Assembly: GCA_949068525.1 (NCBI GenBank)
Contig: CARTIQ010000001.1
Coordinates: forward strand, 129,649-193,648
Origin: an uncultured Eubacteriales bacterium
GTDB taxonomy: Bacteria; Bacillota; Clostridia; Oscillospirales; Acutalibacteraceae
Reading direction: 5' to 3'
DNA length: 64,000 bases
The position numbers and the translations under genes were made by a program. This document shows, one piece after another, positions 8,511 through 17,716 of the stretch. The notes under the pieces were generated by a model, which saw only the letters and a program-made list of their open reading frames with translations, was not told where the DNA came from and did not search any database. The stretch's first letter is position 1. Every line of letters begins with the position of its first letter.

Positions 8511-9647
8511 TTAAGCAAATGCACATACTGCATTTCCCATTGAGTCACATTTTATTATTAGTCTATCTTTAAATGTTTTCTGTGTTCCTTTGTTGGTCAA
8601 ATATTTTAACTTTATTTCCCCATATGCGCCACCGTATGATCTTGTTTCGTTTCCTGTCCTTGTTATCACATCTACTTCCCCTTGCTGCACTATATTATAC
8701 GTGCTTAAACATTTTACTTCGTGTGTCTCTATATTATACCTAAATGGTGCATGTATTATTACATCTGCCACAATGTTGCCTTTATTGTCTTTATACACTA
8801 GATTCAGGTCTCTTCTAATATATCTATATACATCATTTTCTGCGTTTTCCAGGTCTCTAAGTTGTTCTATTTTAGTTTCCTTTAGTTCTCTAACCAAGTT
8901 ATGCCTTACTCGTTCACTTTTTACTTCTAAATCTGTAAATTTTAGCCCATCTTTGTTTAAGTTTTCCTTTTGTCCCATTAAAACATTTCTAAAAAAAACT
9001 TCTCCATTCGCTAAACATATTATGTCTGCATGAAGTTCTTCTGTACGCTCTAGGTTTTTTAACAATGTTTCTCTATTATTTAAATGGGAAAAGAGAGATA
9101 CTACACATTGTCCTGGAGCAACACAAACCTCTTCATTTGCCGAGACTTTATAGTATTTGTTTTGCGCAAATGTTTGAGCTTTCATTAAGTTACTATCTTC
9201 GATCCAAGCATTTTCATTATCATATGTAAAATAAAACGCGAGAAAAAGTCCACACAAATGCTCACCTGTTTCTTCAAAGTAAAATTCTGACCTTACCTCT
9301 ATCTTTTTGCGAAAAATTTCTCCGCCTTTTTCATTAAATCCGTTTTGAACAGGTTTGCTAATGCTTGTTTCGCACTCACACACTATTCCATTATCTATTA
9401 TAAATTTGTTTGGGTAAATTGATTCCCAACAAGTTTGGGCATTTTTTGTTAAAACTTCTCCCTGCTTATTTTCCTCTAACTTTTCTTCATCTAATTTTAT
9501 TATCTCCAATATATCAGAATTTAACATTTCCGTATTAATTATTATACTTTCGCTATCTTTTGCAAACACATTTTCTGCTCTAAATGTTGTGCCTGTTAAA
9601 AAAAACGAAAAAGCCATAAAATAAGATAATATCCTTTTAATATTCAT
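8511..9647 (-). CDS. secreted protein of unknown function, second gene of the phospholipase C operon
   Basis: I do not recognise the family. The 378-residue protein has a clear signal peptide (basic start, hydrophobic residues 8-22, cleavage after VFA near 29). The remainder is soluble, with no obvious repeats or catalytic motif. It has Cys pairs (CECE near 92-94 among them) and alternating strands toward the C-terminus. AGAAGGGGAATTTT precedes the ATG. It begins 34 bases behind the phospholipase C gene on the same strand, with no terminator between them, so the two are likely secreted together. Confidence 0.75.
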   Translation of the reverse strand: MNIKRILSYFMAFSFFLTGTTFRAENVFAKDSESIIINTEMLNSDILEIIKLDEEKLEENKQGEVLTKNAQTCWESIYPNKFIIDNGIVCECETSISKPVQNGFNEKGGEIFRKKIEVRSEFYFEETGEHLCGLFLAFYFTYDNENAWIEDSNLMKAQTFAQNKYYKVSANEEVCVAPGQCVVSLFSHLNNRETLLKNLERTEELHADIICLANGEVFFRNVLMGQKENLNKDGLKFTDLEVKSERVRHNLVRELKETKIEQLRDLENAENDVYRYIRRDLNLVYKDNKGNIVADVIIHAPFRYNIETHEVKCLSTYNIVQQGEVDVITRTGNETRSYGGAYGEIKLKYLTNKGTQKTFKDRLIIKCDSMGNAVCAFA

Positions 9648-9681
9648 AAAATTCCCCTTCTTTCTCTTTTATTCTGCTATT

Positions 9682-10419
9682 CTATCTATTTATCACAATC
9701 AAATAAAATTTATAAAGAAGGCCCGCAATTGCCTTTTGTGCGTTTTTTACTGCATTTTCTGCCACTTGAGGTTTCGTCAATATTTTTTCATATAAAGCAT
9801 AAAGGCCGTCGTCTGCTAAATGTGCACACCACTTTGCTATATTCTCTACCGTATTAACCTTATAATACCGCAACTCTCCTTTTTGCAAAGAAGACCTAAC
9901 TCTGTCTTGAATATTCTTGCAAGTGTCCTCAAAGCTTACATGAAAGAAAAAATTAAATCCTGTATCCAATAAACTCTGATTATTCGTATGGACTGGAGTG
10001 TTAAGATCTCCCAAAAAGTGCAAAGATCTACCTAGCTCTTCCATGGACTTTGCTCGCTTGCCTATTTCCAAATAATGTACTGCGGCATTGAAGTGATTAA
10101 TGCATCTTGTTAGAGCAGAATCATCCTCACCCATAAAATTTTTCTCTGTTGCCGGGTTATAAAAATGATATTTATATCCTCCATAATTTTCGTCCATATC
10201 TGGCTTTACGCAATAAATAAAGATTAGTTTTCTATCTTCTTCAGTGTAAAAGTCTGAAAAATCACCGCCCAAAATATCGTCCAAAATATCAATTCCTCTT
10301 TTAGTAACATACTCATGTGTTGGGGCATCAAAAGCCGAACACGGACTACTTACCATGCCAAAAGTTAACATCGAGCTCAAAAAAAATGAAAATACCCTTT
10401 TTAAATTCAAACATCTCAT
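9682..10419 (-). CDS. plc: secreted zinc-dependent phospholipase C
   Basis: This 245-residue protein matches the PC-PLC/alpha-toxin N-domain family, which cleaves phospholipid head groups outside the cell. The signal peptide ends near residue 29 (PCSA). The zinc ligands known from Bacillus cereus PC-PLC can be placed: His35, Asp74, His85, His134, Asp138, His144, His160 and Glu164, with near-identical spacings (for example 49 residues between the third and fourth). There is no C-terminal C2-like domain, so this resembles the Bacillus enzyme rather than full alpha-toxin. The mature N-terminal Trp that binds Zn in known enzymes is not seen: the likely N-terminus is FDAPTH. AAAGGGATG precedes the ATG. 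Confidence 0.9.
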   Translation of the reverse strand: MRCLNLKRVFSFFLSSMLTFGMVSSPCSAFDAPTHEYVTKRGIDILDDILGGDFSDFYTEEDRKLIFIYCVKPDMDENYGGYKYHFYNPATEKNFMGEDDSALTRCINHFNAAVHYLEIGKRAKSMEELGRSLHFLGDLNTPVHTNNQSLLDTGFNFFFHVSFEDTCKNIQDRVRSSLQKGELRYYKVNTVENIAKWCAHLADDGLYALYEKILTKPQVAENAVKNAQKAIAGLLYKFYLIVINR

Positions 10420-10510
10420 ATAAAATCATCCCTTTCTTTACGCCATTCTACTTTAACTCATGCCACCTCAATTAAAACCACCTCCTTTCAAATTCCCATT
10501 TATATACATA

Positions 10511-10528
10511 TTTGTCAAAATTGACAAA
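10511..10528. promoter_or_regulatory. palindromic operator candidate in the phospholipase C leader
   Basis: TTTGTCAA and TTGACAAA form 8-base arms around an AA spacer. The site lies about 27-44 bases downstream of the predicted transcription start, a position suited to repression. The half-site TTGACAAA also occurs at the -35 box of the same promoter. Confidence 0.5.
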
Positions 10529-10561
10529 ATAAATAATATAAAAATTAACTTTTAGGGCTAT

Positions 10562-10590
10562 ATTATATCATTTTATTTATTTTTTGTCAA
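10562..10590 (-). promoter_or_regulatory. perfect-consensus sigma-A promoter of the phospholipase C operon
   Basis: On the minus strand TTGACA (10590-10585) and TATAAT (10567-10562) have a 17-base spacer. The untranslated leader would be about 135 bases. Confidence 0.8.
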
Positions 10591-10822
10591 TAATTTAGTA
10601 AATTTTATTCATTATGGATTTAATTTTATTTGTTTTCTACATCAAACCTAGTCCTATCACTATGTAGCCATAAAGATTTAAAAATTCGCCTTATCAAAAA
10701 AACCTTTCTGCTGGGAATTTAATCCATAAAAAATTCCCTTCCGCTTGAGTTACCATCAAACAAAAGGGGAATATTCGCTCCAAACCCAATATTAAATTTT
10801 ATCTGAGTGCAAATTCTATGCC

Positions 10823-12262
10823 TTAAACAATGCCCTTGTCAAAAAACGCAGTAACCGCCCTGTACGCCATAAATACGTCTGTTTTAGAGACAACTTCGAA
10901 CGGAGCATGCATAGATAAAACAGGAACACCTAAGTCGACCACGTCCACACCCAAATTTGCAATATACTTAGCGATGGTTCCACCACCCCCGATATCTACC
11001 TTGCCAAGCTCGCCTGCCTGCCAAAGAATTTTATTCTTTTCAAGAAAATTGCGCACATATCCCATAAATTCCGCCGAAGCATCCGAAGTACCAAATTTAC
11101 CTCCGCTGCCAGTGTACTTCGTAATGACGACGCCGTTGTTGATGTAGCAGCTGTTGGCAGGGTCATACACCGCGCTATACGCCGGGTCAAACGCCGCGTT
11201 AACGTCGGCAGAAAGGCACTGCGACTTCATAAAAACATGCTTGTAGTCAACGTTGTCCATCTTAGCAAGGTCCGCAACAAAGTACATAAAAAATGCAGAT
11301 TTCATCCCGGTATTACCGTCGCTGCCAGTTTCTTCTTTATCTGCCAAAACCGCCATTACGGTGTTTTGGGGTACACCATTGTAATCTAAAACCGCCATTA
11401 ACGAAGGATACGCACAAACTCTGTCATCATGACCATACGCACCCACCATGCTGCGGTCCAACCCGACATCTTTAGCTTTAAACGCAGGCACCATCTCAAG
11501 TTCAGCCGACAAAAAATCCGACTCCACCACACCATATTTCTCATTCAGGATTTTCATTATGTTCAGTTTTACCAGTTCCGCACCTTTTTCGGCTTTAAAA
11601 GGTCTGCTGCCCACCAAAATATTTAAATTTTCTGCATCAATAGCTTTGTGCATCGGTTTTGCAACTTGTTCCTTAGCCAAATGCGGCAATAAATCTGTAA
11701 CACAAAAAACTGGATCATTATCATCTTCACCGATCTTTACGTCCACCGAGGTCTCGTCTTTCTTGACGATCTTTCCATGCAACGAAAGTGGCATCGCCGT
11801 CCACTGATATTTTTTAATGCCCCCATAATAGTGCGTCTTAAACATTGCCAAATCGCTTGCCTCGTATAGCGGGTTGGGCTTTATATCTAACCTTGGCGAG
11901 TCAATATGCGCAACAGCAATCTTCACACCATTTTTTACGCCTTCTTTGCCTATTACCGCGGCTATCACTGACTTTTTCTTGTTAACATAATAAATTTTTT
12001 CGCCAGGTTTATAGGCCTTGTCCACTTCAAACTTATTAAAACCCGCTTTTTCCGCCAGTTGTACCGCATAGCTAGTCGCTTCGCGCTCTGTTTTTGCGTT
12101 ATCCAAAAACACCTTATAGCCTTCGCAAAATTCATCCGCTTCCTTTATTTGTGCGTCCGTCAGCTTTGAGGCTCCATTTTTTTTCTCCATAAACAGGCTC
12201 TCTTTCAGTTTCTCCGCCTCTGTTTTTGGCTCTTTTTTCGACTTACTCTCGCTGCTAAACAT
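10823..12262 (-). CDS. M18 family aminopeptidase
   Basis: A cytosolic dinuclear zinc aminopeptidase of the aspartyl/M18 (ApeA-like) family, 479 residues. The metal-binding motifs are AHIDSPRLD (first His and Asp), ADKEETGS (Glu/Asp region), and a C-terminal LSMHAPFEV His. GGGGTIAKY is also typical. I chose the ATG at 12262 because GAGAGG sits nine bases upstream; the ATG at 12271 would be too close to that site. It lies 19 bases behind the transglycosylase gene and is likely co-transcribed with it. Confidence 0.92.
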   Translation of the reverse strand: MFSSESKSKKEPKTEAEKLKESLFMEKKNGASKLTDAQIKEADEFCEGYKVFLDNAKTEREATSYAVQLAEKAGFNKFEVDKAYKPGEKIYYVNKKKSVIAAVIGKEGVKNGVKIAVAHIDSPRLDIKPNPLYEASDLAMFKTHYYGGIKKYQWTAMPLSLHGKIVKKDETSVDVKIGEDDNDPVFCVTDLLPHLAKEQVAKPMHKAIDAENLNILVGSRPFKAEKGAELVKLNIMKILNEKYGVVESDFLSAELEMVPAFKAKDVGLDRSMVGAYGHDDRVCAYPSLMAVLDYNGVPQNTVMAVLADKEETGSDGNTGMKSAFFMYFVADLAKMDNVDYKHVFMKSQCLSADVNAAFDPAYSAVYDPANSCYINNGVVITKYTGSGGKFGTSDASAEFMGYVRNFLEKNKILWQAGELGKVDIGGGGTIAKYIANLGVDVVDLGVPVLSMHAPFEVVSKTDVFMAYRAVTAFFDKGIV

Positions 12263-12281
12263 AAAAACCATCCTCTCAAAT

Positions 12282-12842
12282 TTAGTTAAAATACAAATTT
12301 TTGTATACCCTACAGCTCTCTATCACATTCTCAAGATATACGGAAGTATCTGGGAAGGGAATCTTCTTTAAAGTTTTACCATCATCCGAGTATTGTTCAT
12401 CCCGAAGCCATCTATCCACCGTACCAATGCCCGCATTGTAGGCGCAAACCACCTCTATAATAGTATTATACCTCTTTTGGAGGATCGATAAAAGGTAAAC
12501 ACCATATTTGATGTTTGTTTTCGGGTCCTTAAGATGGCCAACATCCATAAGCGTTACCAATTTGTGAGCCTGCAGCCATTCAAAGGTATCAGGCATAATC
12601 TGCATTAACCCAATGGCGCCAGCTTTGGACTCTGCGTCTTGCCTAAAGTTACTCTCTGACTTAATTATAGCCAAAATTAGCTCTTTTTCAACGTTAAATT
12701 TTTCGGAATTCTCACTAACATAATCATAATATCGCACTGGGTACGCCTTTTTCAAGAAAAAAGTATAGCCGCAATAGAGCAAATAAAAAGCAAACACCAC
12801 CGCCAAAGCGTACTCTAACATGTTTTTGCATTTTAAATTCAT
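12282..12842 (-). CDS. membrane-anchored lytic transglycosylase (SLT domain)
   Basis: A peptidoglycan lytic transglycosylase of about 186 residues. One N-terminal membrane helix (about 9-28) holds it outside the membrane. The SLT domain follows: ILAIIKSESNF contains the catalytic Glu, then GAIGLMQIMPDT and AYNAGIGTVDRWL. It is Slt70/MltC-like (family 1) in its short Firmicute form. The start is set at the ATG at 12842 after GAGGGAAG; upstream GTG and ATG codons (12884, 12872) lack ribosome sites. It precedes the M18 gene. Confidence 0.9.
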   Translation of the reverse strand: MNLKCKNMLEYALAVVFAFYLLYCGYTFFLKKAYPVRYYDYVSENSEKFNVEKELILAIIKSESNFRQDAESKAGAIGLMQIMPDTFEWLQAHKLVTLMDVGHLKDPKTNIKYGVYLLSILQKRYNTIIEVVCAYNAGIGTVDRWLRDEQYSDDGKTLKKIPFPDTSVYLENVIESCRVYKNLYFN

Positions 12843-12990
12843 TATTTCTGCTTCCCTCAATTCCTCTGCCATCTGTTTGACCACAATAAATCTAAGTTTT
12901 GGCCATATACCTTATAATTATAGCCGATTAAGCCTTCTGTGTATACAAATTAACGCCACCATAGAGCGACACAAAACCGTATATTTCTTG

Positions 12991-13869
12991 CTATTTTTCA
13001 ATTTTATTTTTGAAGAAAGACTCGCTAGAAGCATTGGGTGGGCGCAAAATTCGGTAAAGACCATATAAACCCTCTGGCGTTTTGGTGAGCTTATTTATCT
13101 TACCTTCGCAGCTTAAAGTCGCCTTAAAACCCATCTGATGCAAAATATCCAAAGAGCACTTACTTACGGCACCAAAAGGAAATACAAACGTCGTTGGAGT
13201 CGTATCCAAAAAATCTGAAACTCTGTTTTGCATTAAGTCAATGTCGCTACAGAGAGCATTTTGGTAGTGTTCAAAGCTTTCGCTCCTATTTTTCTTGGTT
13301 CCACGCCGCTTTCTTGTAATCGTGTGCATATTATAAGAATGATTCTGGATCTCCACCAAACCTGAATCTTGCATCTCCTTAAGCTCATCCCACGAACAAT
13401 GCGCATAATTTGGGTTTTTGTCCTTGTTTTCGCTATAAACATCCGTCTGCTTGCCAATCGGAGACAGCACTATCCTACACTCATATTTTTTCAAAAGTGG
13501 AAATGCATACAAGTAATTGTTATAATACCCGTCGTCAAAAGTCAACATTATCGGCTTTTCGGGCAAATCCTTGTTCTCGTAAACGTAGTTGATTAAATCC
13601 TGCATCACTATCGTGGTGTATCCATTCTCCTTTATGTACTTTAAATCGCCTTCAAATACATCCGGCGATATAACAAATTTTCCCTTTGAGCGGTTCGTCT
13701 TTAATATGGAATGATACATAAGGATTGGCAATCTTACAGTATCCACCGACTCTGAAACAGAAGAGAAAATTATATTAGTGCCATAGCTCAAAGGCAGCCA
13801 CATCAATATAAATGCAGCTGCTACAAAAAAAATAAATATCGGCTTTTTTATTTTTAAGTTCACATACAT
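12991..13869 (-). CDS. membrane-anchored polysaccharide deacetylase (NodB fold)
   Basis: About 292 residues. An N-terminal membrane helix (about 10-30) is followed by a NodB-type deacetylase domain. LPILMYHSI begins the fold; TFDDGYYNN provides the metal and catalytic Asp pair; EIQNHSYNMH gives the HxxxH metal ligands; FVFPFGAVS is motif 3, where FPFG replaces the common YPxG. The family removes acetyl groups from GlcNAc in peptidoglycan or other polymers. I chose the ATG at 13869 after GAGAAGGGCGG; the frame is open to 13926. It lies downstream of mreD. Confidence 0.88.
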   Translation of the reverse strand: MYVNLKIKKPIFIFFVAAAFILMWLPLSYGTNIIFSSVSESVDTVRLPILMYHSILKTNRSKGKFVISPDVFEGDLKYIKENGYTTIVMQDLINYVYENKDLPEKPIMLTFDDGYYNNYLYAFPLLKKYECRIVLSPIGKQTDVYSENKDKNPNYAHCSWDELKEMQDSGLVEIQNHSYNMHTITRKRRGTKKNRSESFEHYQNALCSDIDLMQNRVSDFLDTTPTTFVFPFGAVSKCSLDILHQMGFKATLSCEGKINKLTKTPEGLYGLYRILRPPNASSESFFKNKIEK

Positions 13870-14037
13870 ACGCAAAAGTCCGCCCTTCTCGGTGTGCATC
13901 CGCGCCATCATTACATTTAAGAGCAATCATTTTTATAATTTATCTATATGAAAAAACTCTGCAAATAATGAACAATCGCCCGACAAATATGCCGGGGCGT
14001 ATGCTAAACTTTAGATATATATAGCTACTTAAAAGGC

Positions 14038-14550
14038 TCAATCTTCATATTTTATATTGACGGCAAACCCTTTTGTAAAAAAATATATAAATGGTGCCAG
14101 CGCCGCCGTGTACAGAGCTGCAATCAAGTAGTGGTTAACAAGCGAATAAAGTCTGTCCACATAGCCGCAAAATAAAAACTCAAACAAAAAGTGCACAGCG
14201 TAAAATGCAAAAACAAAGACACTTGCTATCGCAACTGAAGTTATCAAATTGAACTTTATAATTTTTTGAGCAATGTTTCCCACCAAAAAGCCCAAACAAG
14301 TTATAGCAATCGAATAAAACCCCATATTCCCCGCTGCGCCAATATCTAAAAGCAATCCAATGAAAAATCCAAACACAGCGCCAACTGTGTGCCCCTCAAA
14401 TAACGCAATCATAACAGCAACCAGCACCAAAATTGTAGGTCGAACTCCATATATTTCAAAAATCAAATTGGGCGTCTGCTCCAAAATATAAACTATCAAA
14501 ATCTCAATAATATACGCAAAAAATCGCGCGCATTTGTAAGCAATTTTCAT
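14038..14550 (-). CDS. mreD: rod shape-determining protein MreD
   Basis: A membrane protein of 170 residues with five to six hydrophobic segments, including the typical GHTVGAVFGFFIGLLLDI stretch. MreD belongs to the elongasome that guides lateral wall synthesis. GGGAGGGG lies just upstream of the ATG at 14550, and the gene starts 31 bases behind mreC. It is the last gene of mreBCD. Confidence 0.92.
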   Translation of the reverse strand: MKIAYKCARFFAYIIEILIVYILEQTPNLIFEIYGVRPTILVLVAVMIALFEGHTVGAVFGFFIGLLLDIGAAGNMGFYSIAITCLGFLVGNIAQKIIKFNLITSVAIASVFVFAFYAVHFLFEFLFCGYVDRLYSLVNHYLIAALYTAALAPFIYFFTKGFAVNIKYED

Positions 14551-14581
14551 CAAACCCCTCCCTTGTGCACTAATAAAAGCC

Positions 14582-15466
14582 TTATCTATCTGCCACCTTG
14601 CTAGGCAATAATTCTGCGGCAATGTCTCCTTTCCCGCTAAAATCCGTCAAAATGAACACGTCAACAATGCTCTTAATATCGTCAAACGGCTCAATTACCG
14701 CATAAAAAGAGGAATCATAATCATCGTTTTTTATCTCTACTACACTTCCCAATGGTAACCCCTTCGGGCAAATACCTCCAAGACCCGTTGTGACTATAAT
14801 ATCTCCAGATTTAATTTTATTTTGCGCCGAAATATACATCAAAGCGGTTTTGTTGCCATCCGCCAAAGACTTTTTACCCGTTACAACGCCACTGTCCCCC
14901 GTTACAGAATCAATAGCTCCCATTTTATATCCCGGTGACAAAATCGTTTTGACTCTACAAGAATGCTTTTTTACCACAGAAACCCGCCCAAGCAAACCAT
15001 TTTCGGTGATAACAGGGTCATTCTCGCAAATACCATCACTGCTGCCTTTATCCAAAGTAAATCCATAAAACAAATCGTTAGGGTCCCTGGAAATAACTTC
15101 TGCAGTTTTAAATTTCAGCGATTTATTTTGCTTCTTAAAACCATAAAACTTCAAGTACTGCGCATTTTCGCGCTTAACTTCATAATAGTCTGTCAAAATC
15201 GTCCTCATGCGGACAAGTTCCGTTTTTAAATCCTTTATCTCTTTTTCATATTCGTCAGCAGATTTTTGGGTCTTGGGCAAAACAGAAGTCGCCACGTTAG
15301 AAAAGTTGTTCAATACCATCTGCATAGGCGTTACAATGTAGTCAACAACTTCAGAAACAAAGTTAGCGCCCGGCACAAAACTCAAAATAGAAATCCCCAC
15401 AGCGATAAAGCAGCAAGCACTAAAAAGCTTGAATCCATTACTCTTAAAAAATCTTTTAAAGTCCAC
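14582..15466 (-). CDS. mreC: rod shape-determining protein MreC
   Basis: A bitopic membrane protein of about 294 residues: N-terminal helix (about 14-32), a coiled coil (about 65-100), then the MreC beta-barrel domains (VISRDPNDLFYGFTLDKG, NGLLGRV, TTGLGGICPKGLPLGSV). It bridges MreB and the periplasm-facing synthases. I chose a GTG start at 15466, nine bases behind AAGGGAG; three GTG codons stand in tandem (15472, 15469, 15466). An earlier ATG at 15517 has no ribosome site. Confidence 0.92.
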   Translation of the reverse strand: MDFKRFFKSNGFKLFSACCFIAVGISILSFVPGANFVSEVVDYIVTPMQMVLNNFSNVATSVLPKTQKSADEYEKEIKDLKTELVRMRTILTDYYEVKRENAQYLKFYGFKKQNKSLKFKTAEVISRDPNDLFYGFTLDKGSSDGICENDPVITENGLLGRVSVVKKHSCRVKTILSPGYKMGAIDSVTGDSGVVTGKKSLADGNKTALMYISAQNKIKSGDIIVTTGLGGICPKGLPLGSVVEIKNDDYDSSFYAVIEPFDDIKSIVDVFILTDFSGKGDIAAELLPSKVADR

Positions 15467-15582
15467 CACCACCGCTCCCTTACGAAAGTCTTCCATAATC
15501 CACAAAAACCTCGCCATTAATCAGGCGGAGACCTACTAAATATGATCCCCGCCAACACAAAAAGATAAACAAGCAAAATTTT

Positions 15583-16593
15583 TTATGAACTTTTCCGTCT
15601 ATAATAACTCCGTGGCATAACAAGTTCCAACCGTTTGCCCGTGCCATCCGCAACACAATCAAGTGGCCGTTCTGCCACGTGCACAACCATCCTAGTCTCC
15701 GCAGAGATCAATTGATCCAGTCCCCTAAGTAACGCCCCTCCACCAGTCAACATAATTCCATGATCAATAATATCCGCAGAAAGTTCCGGCGGAGTCTTCT
15801 CAAGCGTACTCTTAATAGCGTCGATAATAGCATTCAGCGGCTCAAACAAAGCTTCCCGCACTTCTTCTGCCGTAATTTCAATGTGTTTTGGTAAGCCATC
15901 CATTAAGTTTCTACCTTTAATCTCCATAGAACCTTCATTCTCATATCTAAAAGCAGAACCAATTTGAATCTTAATATTCTCTGCCGTGCGTTCGCCAATC
16001 AGCAAGTTATACTTCTTTTTAATATAAGCCACAATGGCCTCGTCAAACCTATTCCCCGCCACGCGCACAGACTGTGAAGTGACAATGTCTCCTAAAGAAA
16101 TAACTGCGATCTCCGAAGTCCCCCCACCAATGTCCACAACCATGCTCCCAGTAGGCTCTGCAACAGGTAATCCTGCTCCAATAGCGGCTGCCATAGGTTC
16201 TTGAATCAGTTCAACTTCTTTTGCTCCACCCTGACGCGTTGCATCTTCAACCGCACGTTTCTCCACTTCTGTAACGCCCGCCGGAATACACACAACAACC
16301 TTTGGCCGCTTACTGAACAAACTAGTTTTCACTGTTTTCCTTATAAAATGTTTCAACATAGTTGCGGTAATATCAAAATTTGCAATCACACCGTCTTTTA
16401 AAGGACTCACCGCAACAATAGACCCTGGCGTTCTACCAATCATATCCTTAGCCTGCAATCCAACCGCCAAAACAGTATCAGTATTAACATCCACAGCCAC
16501 AACCGATGGCTCGCGCAAAATAATCCCTTTGTTCTTCATAAACACCAAAGTATTTGCCGTACCCAAGTCTATTCCAATATCCCGTGAAAACAT
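15583..16593 (-). CDS. mreB: cell-shape actin homologue MreB
   Basis: A bacterial actin of 336 residues. IGIDLGTANTLV is phosphate loop 1, VVDIGGGTSEIAVISLG phosphate loop 2, and GIMLTGGGALLRGLD the adenosine motif. It polymerises under the membrane and steers elongasome movement. AAAGGAG and AAGGGG precede the ATG at 16593. The 116-base gap to mreC is unusual within an mre operon but contains no terminator. Confidence 0.97.
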   Translation of the reverse strand: MFSRDIGIDLGTANTLVFMKNKGIILREPSVVAVDVNTDTVLAVGLQAKDMIGRTPGSIVAVSPLKDGVIANFDITATMLKHFIRKTVKTSLFSKRPKVVVCIPAGVTEVEKRAVEDATRQGGAKEVELIQEPMAAAIGAGLPVAEPTGSMVVDIGGGTSEIAVISLGDIVTSQSVRVAGNRFDEAIVAYIKKKYNLLIGERTAENIKIQIGSAFRYENEGSMEIKGRNLMDGLPKHIEITAEEVREALFEPLNAIIDAIKSTLEKTPPELSADIIDHGIMLTGGGALLRGLDQLISAETRMVVHVAERPLDCVADGTGKRLELVMPRSYYRRKSS

Positions 16594-16733
16594 TGTGCCC
16601 CTTTTTCTCCTTTCAACCTCAGCACGATCACACGTTCGCGCATACGCAAAAACATTATTTTTAAATATTATACTACACACGACGCGGATTTCTCAACAAA
16701 AAAACTTACATTTAAAAATTATCTCCTAAACAC

Positions 16734-16782
16734 ACAAAAAAAGCGCGCATCTGCAAATGTTTTTCAGCAGATTACACGCTTG
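16734..16782 (-). terminator. intrinsic terminator of the double-glycine peptide gene
   Basis: On the minus strand AAGCGTGTAATCTGC folds against GCAGATGCGCGCTT with one bulge, and a seven-T run follows. Confidence 0.85.
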
Positions 16783-16805
16783 CTATTTTTATATTATTTA
16801 AAATA

Positions 16806-17081
16806 TTAACAAAGATCTTGGTTTTTTATCCAATTTAAAGCTTCCTCTTCTGTCGCAAAAGTTTTCTTTTTATTAAAAGGAATTAGCCCAAAGAAAGCAT
16901 TTTTCTTAACTGAAGCCGTCCATTTCTGCTCTCCATTTTTCGAAACGCCGCATAAACTCCAGCCCACAGAAGACTCCACACCTCCAGCAGTAGCCTCCAA
17001 CTGATCGTCCGTAAGACAAATGCTCTCATCAAACTCAACTTTAGTCTTGCTAAAAAGCTCACTACCATTACCTTTTTTCAC
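16806..17081 (-). CDS. double-glycine-leader peptide (bacteriocin/RiPP-type precursor)
   Basis: A 91-residue peptide whose N-terminal part ends in LTDDQLEATAGG (residues 23-34), a textbook leader cut after Gly-Gly by C39 peptidase transporters. The predicted mature part is 57 residues with Cys44 and Cys91, three Trp, a basic middle, and a C-terminal FATEEEALNWIKNQ helix. I chose the GTG at 17081 because AAAGGA lies nine bases upstream; the ATG at 17090 overlaps that site. The gene is monocistronic, with a consensus promoter and a strong terminator. No modification enzyme or peptidase-containing ABC transporter is nearby. The mature function is unknown. Confidence 0.75.
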   Translation of the reverse strand: MKKGNGSELFSKTKVEFDESICLTDDQLEATAGGVESSVGWSLCGVSKNGEQKWTASVKKNAFFGLIPFNKKKTFATEEEALNWIKNQDLC

Positions 17082-17130
17082 AATTATCATTCCTTTCTAA
17101 ATAAAAAACATATAATAACCTATTTATATA

Positions 17131-17159
17131 ATTATACTAAAATATTTTTATTTTGTCAA
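17131..17159 (-). promoter_or_regulatory. perfect-consensus sigma-A promoter of the double-glycine peptide gene
   Basis: TTGACA (17159-17154) and TATAAT (17136-17131) on the minus strand, spacer 17. Confidence 0.8.
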
Positions 17160-17217
17160 TGTTTTACGTAAAAATTAACTTATGCCTTTATAATTGAATA
17201 TTCGCTTTAAATCTTTA

Positions 17218-17667
17218 TCATTTGCCAGTTGAACCAAAACCTCCATCTCCACGTGCAGTATCCCCCAAATTCTCTACCTCGCAAAAAGACACTGGCAAAA
17301 CCGGCATTATTATCATCTGCGCAATACGCTCATCCCGTTTTATCGTGTAATCTTCTGTACTAAAATTTCTCAAACTAACGTAAATTTCACCTCTGTAGTC
17401 ACTGTCCACTACTCCAACAGAATTCGACAGAGAAATCCCAAACTTAGTCGCAAGTCCACTTCTTGCAAAAACAAACGCAGCCATCTCCTTGCTCGGCAAT
17501 TCAATCGCAATCCCCGTTGCAACCAAATCCGATTCCCCAGCCTTTATAATAATATCCTCATCTATGCACGCGTATAAGTCCAGCCCTGCAGCGCCAGATG
17601 TTGCTCGCTCTGGAATTATCGCATTTTCTCGCTTTTTCAGCACCCTTACAACCAGATCAGAATTCAC
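17218..17667 (-). CDS. dut: dUTP diphosphatase
   Basis: A trimeric dUTPase of 149 residues that hydrolyses dUTP to dUMP. The five motifs are visible: SGAAGLDLYA, VFARSGLATKFG, GVVDSDYRGEI, RIAQMII, and the C-terminal RGDGGFGSTG arm that closes over the substrate. The start is GTG at 17667, with AAAGG about 11 bases upstream. It follows the tRNA-Gln terminator and precedes the peptide gene's own promoter, so it is likely a single-gene unit. Confidence 0.95.
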   Translation of the reverse strand: MNSDLVVRVLKKRENAIIPERATSGAAGLDLYACIDEDIIIKAGESDLVATGIAIELPSKEMAAFVFARSGLATKFGISLSNSVGVVDSDYRGEIYVSLRNFSTEDYTIKRDERIAQMIIMPVLPVSFCEVENLGDTARGDGGFGSTGK

Positions 17668-17716
17668 TATCTATCAGCCTTTCTTCGTGTTCATATTATT
17701 AAAATTTTAATTAAGC

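Larger units (their letters stand above)
10420..10822. other. AT-rich gene-free region upstream of phospholipase C
   Basis: About 400 bases without a credible ORF. It holds the promoter at 10562-10590, the palindrome at 10511-10528, and an imperfect hairpin GGGAATTT/AAATTCCC (10713-10738). On the minus strand that hairpin is followed after about 10 bases by a seven-T run, so it may be a weak terminator for the aminopeptidase gene. Confidence 0.5.

Noticed and set aside
10713..10738. GGGAATTT/AAATTCCC repeat as terminator of the aminopeptidase gene
   Set aside because: The T-run begins about 10 bases after the stem, which is not a canonical intrinsic terminator; noted only as weak.
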